From Actinophytocola xanthii (GTDB lineage: Bacteria > Actinomycetota > Actinomycetes > Mycobacteriales > Pseudonocardiaceae), in assembly GCF_001921205.1 (NCBI RefSeq), contig NZ_MSIE01000018.1, positions 60,649 through 124,648 of the forward strand: a stretch of 64,000 nt of DNA, in the 5' to 3' direction. Below the pieces are notes generated by a model. The model did no database searches, was not told the origin of the DNA, and was given only the letters and a program-made list of their open reading frames with translations. The translations under genes were made by a program, and so were the position numbers. Positions 32,584 through 39,940 of the stretch are shown one piece after another. Within the stretch, counting starts at the first letter, position 1. Each line of letters begins with the position of its first letter.

Positions 32584-32919
32584 TCAGCCAGCCAGCCGGG
32601 TGGTCGTGTTGCTGGTCTCTTCGCGGATCTCGAACTTGATCGACTTGGCCTCGGTCATGCAGGCCCGCATGGGCCCGGCCAGGTCGCGGTGTCCCGGGCT
32701 CCGCTCCCAGGCGACGAAGTGCTCGAGCGACTCCCACTCGCTGGTGATGAGCCACTGCTCTGGGTCCGCCGGGGACTGGCAGACCTGGTCCAGGATGTGC
32801 CCTGGCACGCCCCCGGCCACCTGGTAGCGGATCCGCTCGTAGGCGGCCAGGAACCGGTCGGTGTCCTCAGCCGGAACCCGGACCAGGAACACGATGCGTG
32901 CTCGTGCCGGCGTGCTCAT
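32584..32919 (-). CDS. Antibiotic biosynthesis monooxygenase (ABM) family protein
   Basis: 111 aa, dimeric ferredoxin-like fold expected. Typical blocks are RIVFLVRVPAEDTDRFLAAYERIR, VPGHILDQVCQSPADPEQWLITSEWESLEHFVAWERSP. Relatives (ActVA-Orf6, TcmH types) oxidise anthrones to quinones without cofactors; others only assist. The ATG overlaps the KS-beta stop by 4 bp (ATGA), so it is made with the minimal PKS. Confidence 0.85.
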   Translation of the reverse strand: MSTPARARIVFLVRVPAEDTDRFLAAYERIRYQVAGGVPGHILDQVCQSPADPEQWLITSEWESLEHFVAWERSPGHRDLAGPMRACMTEAKSIKFEIREETSNTTTRLAG

Positions 32920-34151
32920 ACCGCCTCCTCGTACCGGCCGACGACGAGGGAGGTGTTGAACCCGTCGTAGCCTCGTGCGTTGACCAGGGCGAGCGAGGTC
33001 CGCTGGGCGGTCTGCTCGGTGACGAAGTTGAGCTCGCAGCCCGGCGCGGGGTCGGTGAGCCCGGGGGTGGCCGGCAGCACGTCGTAACGCATCGCCTGTA
33101 GCGCGGTCGCCACGTCGAGTGCCGCCCCGCCCTGGTACATCCGGCCGAGCTGACCCTTCTGGGTGGTCACCGGCACGTCCTCGCCGAGAACCTCCCGGAT
33201 GGCGGCCGCCTCGACCCGGTCGCACTCCGGGACGCCCACCGCGTCCGGGAACACCACGTCCACGTCGGCGGCCGACCGGTCGGCGCGCTCCAGGGCCAGG
33301 CGCATGGCCCTGGCGACCTGGGTGACGTCGCCGCCGTCGCCGGGGCGGCTGGCCCGCCCGTCGTGGGTCGCGGCCCAGCCGAGCACCTCCCCGTGGATCG
33401 CCGCACCCCGCTCCAGGGCGTGGTCGAGGTCCTCGACCAGCAGTACCGCGCCGCCCTCGGACACCACGTAGCCCGCCGCACCCGCCGCGAAGGGCTGGTA
33501 GGCGGTCGCCGGGTCGGTGCTGGTGGACAGCCGTCGGGTGGACAGCTGGCAGGTGAGCGCGTATGGCGAGAGGGGTCCCTCGGTGCCGCCGGCCAGCACC
33601 GCCTTGGTGCCCCGCCGGATGGTCCGGACGGCCTGGGCGAAGCTGTCCAGGCCGCCCGCGCTCTCCGCCACCAGCACGCTGCACTGGCCCTTGAGCTGGT
33701 GCAGGATCGAGATCTGGCCCACGCTGGCCGCGTAGAACCAGGCGATCGACTGGTACACGCTGACCGCGCCGTCCGGCTCGGCCCACAGCGCCTGCAACTC
33801 GCCCTGGCCGAACTCGTTCCCGCCGGACGACGACGCCAGCGCGACCGCCGTCTCGTACGGGTCCATCCCGGACAGGTCGATCGTGGAGTCCTCGAGCGCC
33901 TCCTGGGTGGCGGCGAAGCCGTGCCAGGTCCAGCGGTCGGTGGCCACCTTCAGCCGGGGCGAGACGTACTCGTCCGGGTCGAAGTCGGGCACCTCGCCGG
34001 CCAGCGTCACGGGGTAGCTCGACGGGTCGAACCGGCTGATCCGGCCGAGCCGGGAGCTCCCGTCCAACACCGACTTCCAATGCGCGTCGGCACCGATGCC
34101 AGAGGGTGCGATCACCCCGATCCCGGTGATCACCGCGCGTGCCGCGGTCAT
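32916..34151 (-). CDS. Ketosynthase beta / chain-length factor
   Basis: 411 aa, ketosynthase fold without the active-site cysteine. The corresponding block is VLVAESAGGLDSFAQA, where most chain-length factors read AEQAGG; the Gln position is Ser (about residue 162). Other marks are RAVITGIGVIAPSGIG, PFAAGAAGYVVSEGGAVLLVEDL and QKGQLGRMYQGGAALDV. It pairs with KS-alpha and sets the chain length. Translational coupling with KS-alpha is by ATGA overlap. Chain length cannot be read with confidence, but neighbouring cyclases point to a long (about 24-carbon) chain. Confidence 0.92.
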   Translation of the reverse strand: MTAARAVITGIGVIAPSGIGADAHWKSVLDGSSRLGRISRFDPSSYPVTLAGEVPDFDPDEYVSPRLKVATDRWTWHGFAATQEALEDSTIDLSGMDPYETAVALASSSGGNEFGQGELQALWAEPDGAVSVYQSIAWFYAASVGQISILHQLKGQCSVLVAESAGGLDSFAQAVRTIRRGTKAVLAGGTEGPLSPYALTCQLSTRRLSTSTDPATAYQPFAAGAAGYVVSEGGAVLLVEDLDHALERGAAIHGEVLGWAATHDGRASRPGDGGDVTQVARAMRLALERADRSAADVDVVFPDAVGVPECDRVEAAAIREVLGEDVPVTTQKGQLGRMYQGGAALDVATALQAMRYDVLPATPGLTDPAPGCELNFVTEQTAQRTSLALVNARGYDGFNTSLVVGRYEEAV

Positions 34152-35437
34152 GCTGCCTCCTTCAGGCGACTGAACACCATCGCCGACTGGAACCCGCCGA
34201 ACCCGCTGCCCACCGACAGGGCGACGTTCACCCGCTTCTCGCGGGCGGTGTTCGGCGTGTAGTCCAGGTCGCACTCCGGGTCGCGCTGCGACCAGTTGGC
34301 CGTGGGCGCGATGGCGCTGCGGTCGATGGTGAGCGCGCAGGCGGCCATCTCGATCGCGCCGATGGCACCCAGCGAGTGCCCGATCATGGATTTGATCGAG
34401 CTCACCGGGGTGCGGTAGGCGTGGTCGCCCAGCGCCTTCTTGAACGCCGCGGTCTCGTGCCGGTCGTTCTGCTTGGTGCCGGAGCCGTGCGCGCAGATGT
34501 AGTCGACGTCGGTCGGGTTGGTCCGGCCCTGGTCCAGCGAGACCCGGATGGCCTCGGCCATCTCGAGCCCGTCCGGGCGCAGCCCGGTCATGTGGAAGCC
34601 GTTGGACCGGCTGGCGTACCCGGTGACCTCGCAGTAGATCTTCGCGCCGCGCGCGAGCGCGTGCGAGAGCTCCTCGAGGATCAGCACCGCGCCGCCCTCG
34701 CCCATCACGAAGCCCTTGCGGGTCGCGTCGAACGGGCGGGAGGCGTGCTCGGGGTCGTCGTTCTCCGGCGTCGTCGCCTTGATCGCGTCGAACGAGGAGA
34801 CCGTGACCGGCGAGATCGGGCTGTCCGACGCGCCGGCGATGATCACGTCGGCCTCACCGTCCTGCACCAGGTGCCAGGCGTAGCCGATCGCGTCGATGCC
34901 CGACGTGCAGCCGGTGGACACCACCTGGGTCGGCCCGTGGGTGCCGTACCGGTGCGCGATGTCGGCCGAGAGCGAGCTCGGCACCAGCGCCTGGTACAGG
35001 AACGGGCCGGCGTAGGTGTGGTCGACCAGCCACTCCTTGCCGGTGTTCGACACGGCGACGTACTCGTCCTCGAGGGCCATCGTGCCGCCCACCGCGGAGC
35101 CCATGACCACGCCGGTGCTGTCCAGGGTCCGCTCGTCGAGCTCGAGCCCCGAGTCGGCCAGCGCCTCCCGGGCGCAGGCCAGGCCGAACTGGACGTAGCG
35201 GTCCGCGCGCCGGATCTCCTGGGCGGAGAGGCCGGCCGCGACCGGGTCGAAGTCGGCCTCCGCGGCGACCCTGGAGCGGAACTTGGTCGCGTCGAAGAAG
35301 CTGATCCTCCTGGTCGCGGTGCGGCCGGCGGTCAGGGTGGACCAGAACGCCTCGCGGGTGACGCCACCGGGGGCGACGACGCCGACCCCGGTGACGACGA
35401 CCCGGCGCGGGCCGTGTTGGCCACTACCACGGCTCAT
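34148..35437 (-). CDS. Ketosynthase alpha of type II PKS
   Basis: 429 aa. Active-site Cys in VVSTGCTSGIDAIG (about residue 176), His in ICAHGSGTKQND and the His of SIKSMIGHSLGAIGA complete the catalytic set. It performs the decarboxylative condensations of malonyl-ACP with KS-beta as partner. Full family length. It overlaps both neighbours by 4 bp (ATGA), giving the tight order cyclase-cupin, KS-alpha, KS-beta. In many aromatic clusters the same enzyme self-primes with malonate; no KSIII is seen here. Confidence 0.95.
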   Translation of the reverse strand: MSRGSGQHGPRRVVVTGVGVVAPGGVTREAFWSTLTAGRTATRRISFFDATKFRSRVAAEADFDPVAAGLSAQEIRRADRYVQFGLACAREALADSGLELDERTLDSTGVVMGSAVGGTMALEDEYVAVSNTGKEWLVDHTYAGPFLYQALVPSSLSADIAHRYGTHGPTQVVSTGCTSGIDAIGYAWHLVQDGEADVIIAGASDSPISPVTVSSFDAIKATTPENDDPEHASRPFDATRKGFVMGEGGAVLILEELSHALARGAKIYCEVTGYASRSNGFHMTGLRPDGLEMAEAIRVSLDQGRTNPTDVDYICAHGSGTKQNDRHETAAFKKALGDHAYRTPVSSIKSMIGHSLGAIGAIEMAACALTIDRSAIAPTANWSQRDPECDLDYTPNTAREKRVNVALSVGSGFGGFQSAMVFSRLKEAA

Positions 35438-36324
35438 GACTGCGCCTCGCGGGCCGCCAGGATCTTCTCGGCGACCGCGGCCGCCTCCTCGCGGGTCTCG
35501 GTGTCCACGTGCCCCAGCTCGGGCCGGGGCGCGAGCGGGCCGAGGTGGAAGACCGCGAAGACCTCCTCGGTGCCCACGTTGCGCAGCCGGTGGCGGGTCT
35601 CCTTGGGGACGTAGATGGCCGTGCCGGCGGGCACCGGGACGACCACGTCGTCGATGTCGGCCTCGAGCTCACCCCTGATGCAGAAGACGAACTCCTCGCT
35701 GTAGGGGTGGTAGTGCTCGGCGATGGCCTCGCCCGGCTGCAGGGTGGCGCCGCCCATGAAGCCCGAGGTGCTGCCGACGGTGCGCGGCGAGAGCAGGGTC
35801 TGGATGGTGCCGCCGCGCCGGTGGTCCTGCGGGCAGTCGTGGATCGAGACCGTCCGGTTCTCGGAGGCCCGGCGCGAGTGGTACGCCTTCTCGATCTTGT
35901 CCTTGATGATCTGGAGCTGGACCTTGGAGTTCTTGTTGATGTTGTTGACCATCCACTCGTCGTCCACCGGGGCGGTGTCCTTCATGTGGAAGTCCTGCAC
36001 CCAGCGGAGGACGACGCCGCCCTCCACCTCCTCGTAGAACCACTCGAGGAACATGTACTCGAACGGCCCGGTCTCCACGCGGTGGGACTTCGTGCGCTTC
36101 TCGTCCAGGAACTTGGTCCGCTCGCTGACCCAGCTCCACACGGTCCCGTTGTCGTCGGGGTGCATGGTGAGCCGGAAGGTGACCGTGTCGCCCTCCTGGC
36201 TCAGCACCTCGGTCGCCGCGTACTCGGTGAACAGGTTCGGCCAGTTCGGCACGTCGTTGGTGATGTCCCAGACCAGCTGGAACGGTGCCTCGATACGGAT
36301 CTGGTTGTCGGTGTGCCCAGCCAT
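35434..36324 (-). CDS. Fused SRPBCC aromatase/cyclase and cupin cyclase
   Basis: One 296-aa frame covers two domains normally made as separate proteins. Residues 1-155 (MAGHTDNQIRIEAPFQLVWD, NWPNLFTEYA, WVQDFHMKDTAPVDDEWM) are a TcmN/WhiE-ORFVI-type polyketide aromatase/cyclase. Residues about 165-296 (RRGGTIQTLLSPRTVGST, AEHYHPYSEEFVFCIRGE, HLGPLAPRPELGHVDTE) are the cupin of spore-pigment and pentangular clusters. No stop and no ATG, GTG or TTG lies between the domains (first candidate is inside the cupin), so fusion seems real. The start has GGGAGGG. It should fold the first ring(s) of the poly-keto chain. Confidence 0.88.
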   Translation of the reverse strand: MAGHTDNQIRIEAPFQLVWDITNDVPNWPNLFTEYAATEVLSQEGDTVTFRLTMHPDDNGTVWSWVSERTKFLDEKRTKSHRVETGPFEYMFLEWFYEEVEGGVVLRWVQDFHMKDTAPVDDEWMVNNINKNSKVQLQIIKDKIEKAYHSRRASENRTVSIHDCPQDHRRGGTIQTLLSPRTVGSTSGFMGGATLQPGEAIAEHYHPYSEEFVFCIRGELEADIDDVVVPVPAGTAIYVPKETRHRLRNVGTEEVFAVFHLGPLAPRPELGHVDTETREEAAAVAEKILAAREAQS

Positions 36325-36338
36325 GTCGACCCTCCCCC

Positions 36339-36584
36339 TCACGCAGCCTGCTCGTTGGCGTTGTTGATGAACTCGACGATCTCGCCGACGTTCAGGCCGC
36401 CGGACTCGTCGGGGATCTCCACCCCGTACTGCTTGGTGATCACGATCTGCAGCTCGAGCACCGCAAGCGAGTCCAGGCCGAGGTCCTCCAGGGAGTTCTC
36501 GGGGGTGTCGGCCAACGTCTGCGGGGCCAGACCGACCTTCTTGACCAGGATCGACTCGATGTCGTCGAACGACACGTCCGCCAT
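36339..36584 (-). CDS. Acyl carrier protein
   Basis: 81 aa, all-helical ACP with the phosphopantetheine serine at residue 39 in LEDLGLDSLAVLEL. It carries the growing poly-beta-ketone for KS-alpha/KS-beta. AAGGAG precedes the ATG. No phosphopantetheinyl transferase or malonyl-CoA:ACP transacylase is encoded in the window, as usual for type II clusters that borrow them from fatty-acid synthesis. Confidence 0.95.
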   Translation of the reverse strand: MADVSFDDIESILVKKVGLAPQTLADTPENSLEDLGLDSLAVLELQIVITKQYGVEIPDESGGLNVGEIVEFINNANEQAA

Positions 36585-36595
36585 TGCGGGGCTCC

Positions 36596-36913
36596 TTATT
36601 TCTCGTAGGTGTAGAAGCAATGAGCCTGGGCATCCTTCGGCGAACGCCAGGTCGACAGGTAGGGCGAAATGAACTCGCTGAGCTTCTCGGAGATGCCGAC
36701 GAACTCCGGGTGCCCCTTGATGCGGTCGATCGTCTTCTGACCGGGCTCGGCGGTCTCCAGCAGCTGGATGTAGACGTCGCCGAGGGTCCACAGGGACCGG
36801 TGCTCGACCCCCGCGATCCGCGGCAGCTCGGTGGCGTCTGAGTCGGCCCAGATCTGGGCGACCTTGTCCTGCGAGTCGGGCATGATTCGAGCGACAATCA
36901 GTGATCGGTGCAC
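36596..36913 (-). CDS. TcmI-family polyketide cyclase
   Basis: 105 aa. HRSLIVARIMPDSQDKVAQIWADSD and VEHRSLWTLGDVYIQLLE are the TcmI signature; family length is about 105-110 aa. It catalyses late ring closure in tetracenomycin- and spore-pigment-type pathways. The GTG at 36913 matches the family N-terminus and has GGAG at good distance; an ATG 11 codons earlier adds a non-homologous extension. It is the first gene of the core PKS operon, about 150 bp downstream of SARP-type repeats. Confidence 0.88.
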   Translation of the reverse strand: MHRSLIVARIMPDSQDKVAQIWADSDATELPRIAGVEHRSLWTLGDVYIQLLETAEPGQKTIDRIKGHPEFVGISEKLSEFISPYLSTWRSPKDAQAHCFYTYEK

Positions 36914-37059
36914 GCCAGTCTCCAGCTTCGACAGCGCTCGCAGCATGGTTTCGCCATATGGTCGAGCGGCGTATTCGGGTGGTTTGTCTCAGAAAGGATG
37001 CGTCGCGGCCGGTCCCAGGGTCATGAGTCGGCCGTCCCGGCGGGCTGGGCAGATGCCTC

Positions 37060-37088
37060 TCCTCCACCGGAATTCGAGCGGATCTCCA
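37060..37088 (-). promoter_or_regulatory. Putative SARP box of the core PKS operon
   Basis: Minus-strand heptamers TGGAGAT (37088), TCGAATT (37077) and TGGAGGA (37066) start exactly 11 bp apart. They deviate from TCGAG at one or two positions each and no clear -10 follows, so this site is less certain than others. Confidence 0.5.
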
Positions 37089-37110
37089 CGGAGAATGTGA
37101 CGCAGACGAC

Positions 37111-37141
37111 AAATGCCGGCCGAACGAGCCGGCCGGCATTT
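37111..37141. terminator. Terminator after the MDR-type gene
   Basis: 11-bp stem (37111-37121 and 37131-37141) with short A/T runs on the outside, just beyond the stop at 37166. Confidence 0.65.
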
Positions 37142-37165
37142 TGTCAGAAATGCGTCAGAGAATTG

Positions 37166-38179
37166 TCAGGTGCAGTTCAGCACGAGCTTTCCGGTCACCC
37201 CGCGCTCGGCCCTGGCGAGCGCCTCGCCGGCCTCGCGCAGCGGCAGCGTGTGGATCTCCCGCGGCGCGATCTTGTCCGCGGACAGCAGGTCCAGCACCTG
37301 GGCCAGGTCCTCCCGGTAGGCCTGCGGCTGGGACTTCTCCAGTGACCAGGCGTTGTAGAAGCCGGTCTTCTTCCCGTCCGGCCGCAGGTTGGGCAGGATG
37401 ATCCCGCCGAGGAAGCCGACCGCGCCGATGAACATGTTCGGCTTGCCGTCGCGCAGCGCGTCGTTCTGCCCGTAGGCGACCAGCCGGCCGCCGCGGCGCA
37501 GCACGCTGTAGGAGCGGAAGAAGTGCGGGCCGCCGATCGGGTCGAACGCCGCGTGCACGCCGCCGACCGAGTCGCGGATGGCGACGGCGAAGTCCTCGTT
37601 GCGGTAGTCGACGGCGACGGCGCCGTGCCGGCGGACGAGGTCGAGGTTGGCCGCGGACGCGGTGCCGAACACCGTCACCCCGCCGATGTGCTCGGCGAGC
37701 TGCAGGAACGCGAGCCCGACCCCGCCGGAGGCGCCGTGCACGAGGATGCTCTGGCCGGAGGAGATCCGCGCGACGCGGTGCAGCATCTGGTGAGCGATGA
37801 AGTAGTTCAGCGAGACAGCCGCCGCGCGGACCGGGTCGACGCCGTCGGGGACCGGCACGAGCCGTTCCGCGGGCAGGTTGATTCCGGTCGTGTAGCCACC
37901 GGAGACCACGAGCGCGGCCACCCGCTGGCCGACCTCGAGGCCGGTGACCCCGGCGCCGACCGACTCCACGACGCCGACGAGGTCGCAGCCGGGGACGAAG
38001 GGCGGCTTGGGTCCGCCGGGCACCACGCCGCGCTGGAAGAGCACGTCGCCGTAGGAGACCCCGGCCGCCTCGACCCGGACCCGGGCATGGCCCGCTGGCG
38101 GCGCCTCGAGGTCCGTGGTGCGGACCTCCAGGCAGTCGGTCTGCTGCCGGTTGACGGCGTACACCTGGGTCGTCTGCAT
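37166..38179 (-). CDS. Quinone-oxidoreductase-like medium-chain reductase
   Basis: 337 aa of the zinc-free MDR group: VEAAGVSYGDVLFQRG, VPGCDLVGVVESVGAGV, ILVHGASGGVGLAFLQLA for NADPH, and the late FRSYSVLRRGGRLVAYG. Structural and catalytic zinc ligands are absent, as in QOR enzymes. It could reduce a quinone or enone in the tailoring steps. Alone on the minus strand, divergent from the SnoaL-like gene. Confidence 0.8.
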   Translation of the reverse strand: MQTTQVYAVNRQQTDCLEVRTTDLEAPPAGHARVRVEAAGVSYGDVLFQRGVVPGGPKPPFVPGCDLVGVVESVGAGVTGLEVGQRVAALVVSGGYTTGINLPAERLVPVPDGVDPVRAAAVSLNYFIAHQMLHRVARISSGQSILVHGASGGVGLAFLQLAEHIGGVTVFGTASAANLDLVRRHGAVAVDYRNEDFAVAIRDSVGGVHAAFDPIGGPHFFRSYSVLRRGGRLVAYGQNDALRDGKPNMFIGAVGFLGGIILPNLRPDGKKTGFYNAWSLEKSQPQAYREDLAQVLDLLSADKIAPREIHTLPLREAGEALARAERGVTGKLVLNCT

Positions 38180-38375
38180 CTGGGTCCTCCGTCACGAAAT
38201 ACAAGTGGTCAGGAAAAAGGTAAGGCTGTCGCTTGTCGGGCAACAAGTGGTTCCCGCTCGATCGGGGAACTGTTCATCGGCGCACCGGGACATTCGGTGG
38301 CAGACGTCGGGATTTCCGCGTGAAACGGTGGGCGGGACTGCAAATTCGACTGTTGTCAGTGCGCGGAGGTCGTAG

Positions 38376-38852
38376 ATGTCCGAAGAGAACATCGAGCTGG
38401 TCCGGTTCGTGACCGAAGAAGGACTGAACAAGGGGAACCTCGGATTCATCAACGACGTCTTCTCCGACGACTACGAGGTGCACACCGCTGGGCTGGCGCT
38501 GCCGAAGGGACCGGCCGCCTTCCAGATGGCGGTCGAGTTCTGGAAGCGGGCGTTCCCCGACTTCACCTGTGGCATCCAGGACATGTTCGCCTCCGGTGAG
38601 CTGGTCGGGCTGCGGTTCCGCACCACCGGCACGCATACCGGCCCGCTGATGTGGATGCCCCCGACCGGGCGGACGTTCGTCGTCGAGGGCGTCGACCTGC
38701 ACCGCGTGCGCGGGGGCAAGGTCGTCGAGTCGTGGATCAGCGACGACTTCCCGCGCATCCTGTTCGAGCTCGGCATCGTGGAGGAGCCCCGGCCGCCGGC
38801 CGGCGCCGCTCCGCCGGCGGGCGTGGCGATCCCCGAAGCGAAAGCAAGCTGA
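38376..38852 (+). CDS. SnoaL-like cyclase/hydroxylase-type protein
   Basis: 158 aa with the alpha+beta barrel signature of the SnoaL polyketide cyclase family: NIELVRFVTEEGLNKGN, FWKRAFPDFTCGIQDMFASGELV, FRTTGTHTGPLMWMPPTGRTF, GGKVVESWISDDFPRILFELG. Members close the last ring by aldol chemistry or act as hydroxylase partners. The C-terminal 20 residues are Pro/Ala-rich and probably disordered. It is coupled by one-base overlap (TGATG) to the dehydrogenase that follows. Confidence 0.8.
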   Translation: MSEENIELVRFVTEEGLNKGNLGFINDVFSDDYEVHTAGLALPKGPAAFQMAVEFWKRAFPDFTCGIQDMFASGELVGLRFRTTGTHTGPLMWMPPTGRTFVVEGVDLHRVRGGKVVESWISDDFPRILFELGIVEEPRPPAGAAPPAGVAIPEAKAS

Positions 38853-39760
38853 TGGCGAGCAAGATCGCTTTCGTCGGCCTCGGCGCGATGGGCGGGGGCA
38901 TGGTCTCCCGCCTGCTCGCCGCCGGGGCCGGTGTGACCGTCTACAACCGGACCCGGGCGCGCGGTGAGGCGCTGGTGGCGGAGGGCGCGGAGCTGGCCAC
39001 GACGCCGGCCGCCGCCGCTCGCGGCGCCGACGTGGTGTTCCTGTCGCTGGCCACCAGCGAGGTCGTCGAGCAGCTGCTGTTCGGCGAGAACGGGGTCGTC
39101 GAGGGCCTGCCCGAGGGCGCGGTGGTCGCCGACATGTCCACCGTCGCCCCGGACTTCGCGGTGTCCCTGCAGGCACGGCTGGCCGAGACCGGCCACCGCG
39201 GACTGGACGCCTGCGTGCTCGGCAACGCCCAGCACGCCAAGGACGGCGAGCTCCGCTTCATGATCGGCGGCGAGGCGGCGGACGTCGCCGCGCTCGAGCC
39301 GGTCATCGAGCCGCTCGCCAAGGAGGTCGTCCACCTCGGGCCCGGCGGCATGGGCGCGACGGCCAAGCTGGCGCTGAACCTGCTGATGGGTGTCCAGATG
39401 CAGGCGCTGGTCGAGGCCATCGCGTTCGGCGAGCGGGCCGGGCTGGACCGCGCCACGTTGATCAGGCTGATCGCCGCCGGCGGCTACAGCAGCCCGATGA
39501 TGAAGTTCAAGGCCGGCGTGATGGGCAGGCGGGCGTTCGAGAAGCCGGACTTCCGCCTGAAGCTCATGCGCAAGGACCTCGGCCTGGTGCTGGCCGAGAC
39601 CCAGCGGCTCGGCGTCCCCATGCCGACCACCGCCACCAGCTACGACTGGCTGACCGCCGCCCAGAACCGCGGTCTGGGCGAGCACGACGTGGCGGCCCTG
39701 CTCGCGTTCATGGAGTCGGTTTCCGACCTCGACTACCCCTGGCCGGGCGAGGCCGCGTAA
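38852..39760 (+). CDS. Beta-hydroxyacid dehydrogenase family oxidoreductase
   Basis: 302 aa: Rossmann motif FVGLGAMGGGMVSRLLAAG at the N-terminus, the substrate-type GNAQHAKDGELRFMIGG, and the catalytic lysine in GATAKLALNLL. It belongs to the 3-hydroxyisobutyrate dehydrogenase family, which acts on small hydroxyacids but also includes succinic-semialdehyde and imine reductases. Since the Lys is kept, a dehydrogenase on a hydroxyacid-like substrate is favoured. It shares one base with the SnoaL-like gene and a terminator follows. Confidence 0.8.
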   Translation: MASKIAFVGLGAMGGGMVSRLLAAGAGVTVYNRTRARGEALVAEGAELATTPAAAARGADVVFLSLATSEVVEQLLFGENGVVEGLPEGAVVADMSTVAPDFAVSLQARLAETGHRGLDACVLGNAQHAKDGELRFMIGGEAADVAALEPVIEPLAKEVVHLGPGGMGATAKLALNLLMGVQMQALVEAIAFGERAGLDRATLIRLIAAGGYSSPMMKFKAGVMGRRAFEKPDFRLKLMRKDLGLVLAETQRLGVPMPTTATSYDWLTAAQNRGLGEHDVAALLAFMESVSDLDYPWPGEAA

Positions 39761-39776
39761 GCCCCGGAAAAACCTC

Positions 39777-39805
39777 GGCCGCCCCTGTATCCAGCAGGGG
39801 CGGCC
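39777..39805 (+). terminator. Terminator after the dehydrogenase gene
   Basis: 11-bp stem (39777-39787 and 39795-39805) followed by a T-rich CTCTTTAT stretch. Confidence 0.7.
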
Positions 39806-39883
39806 GGCCTCTTTATCCATGGGGGCCGACGAGGACCGGATCCGTCCTGGGGAGAACGGACACGGTCTCGCGGTCTGAGGGGG

Positions 39884-39927
39884 CCGAAGGCCGCCTCCGC
39901 TCGGGGAGTGGCGGAGGCGGCCTTCGG
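39884..39927 (-). terminator. Terminator of the ABC exporter operon
   Basis: 17-bp perfect stem (39884-39900 and 39911-39927) just beyond the permease stop at 39941. Confidence 0.75.
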
Positions 39928-39940
39928 GCTGTCCGGGGGT

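Noticed and set aside
38180..38375. Search for SARP repeats between the MDR and SnoaL-like genes
   Set aside because: TCGA cores at 38259 and 38347 are isolated, without phased partners.
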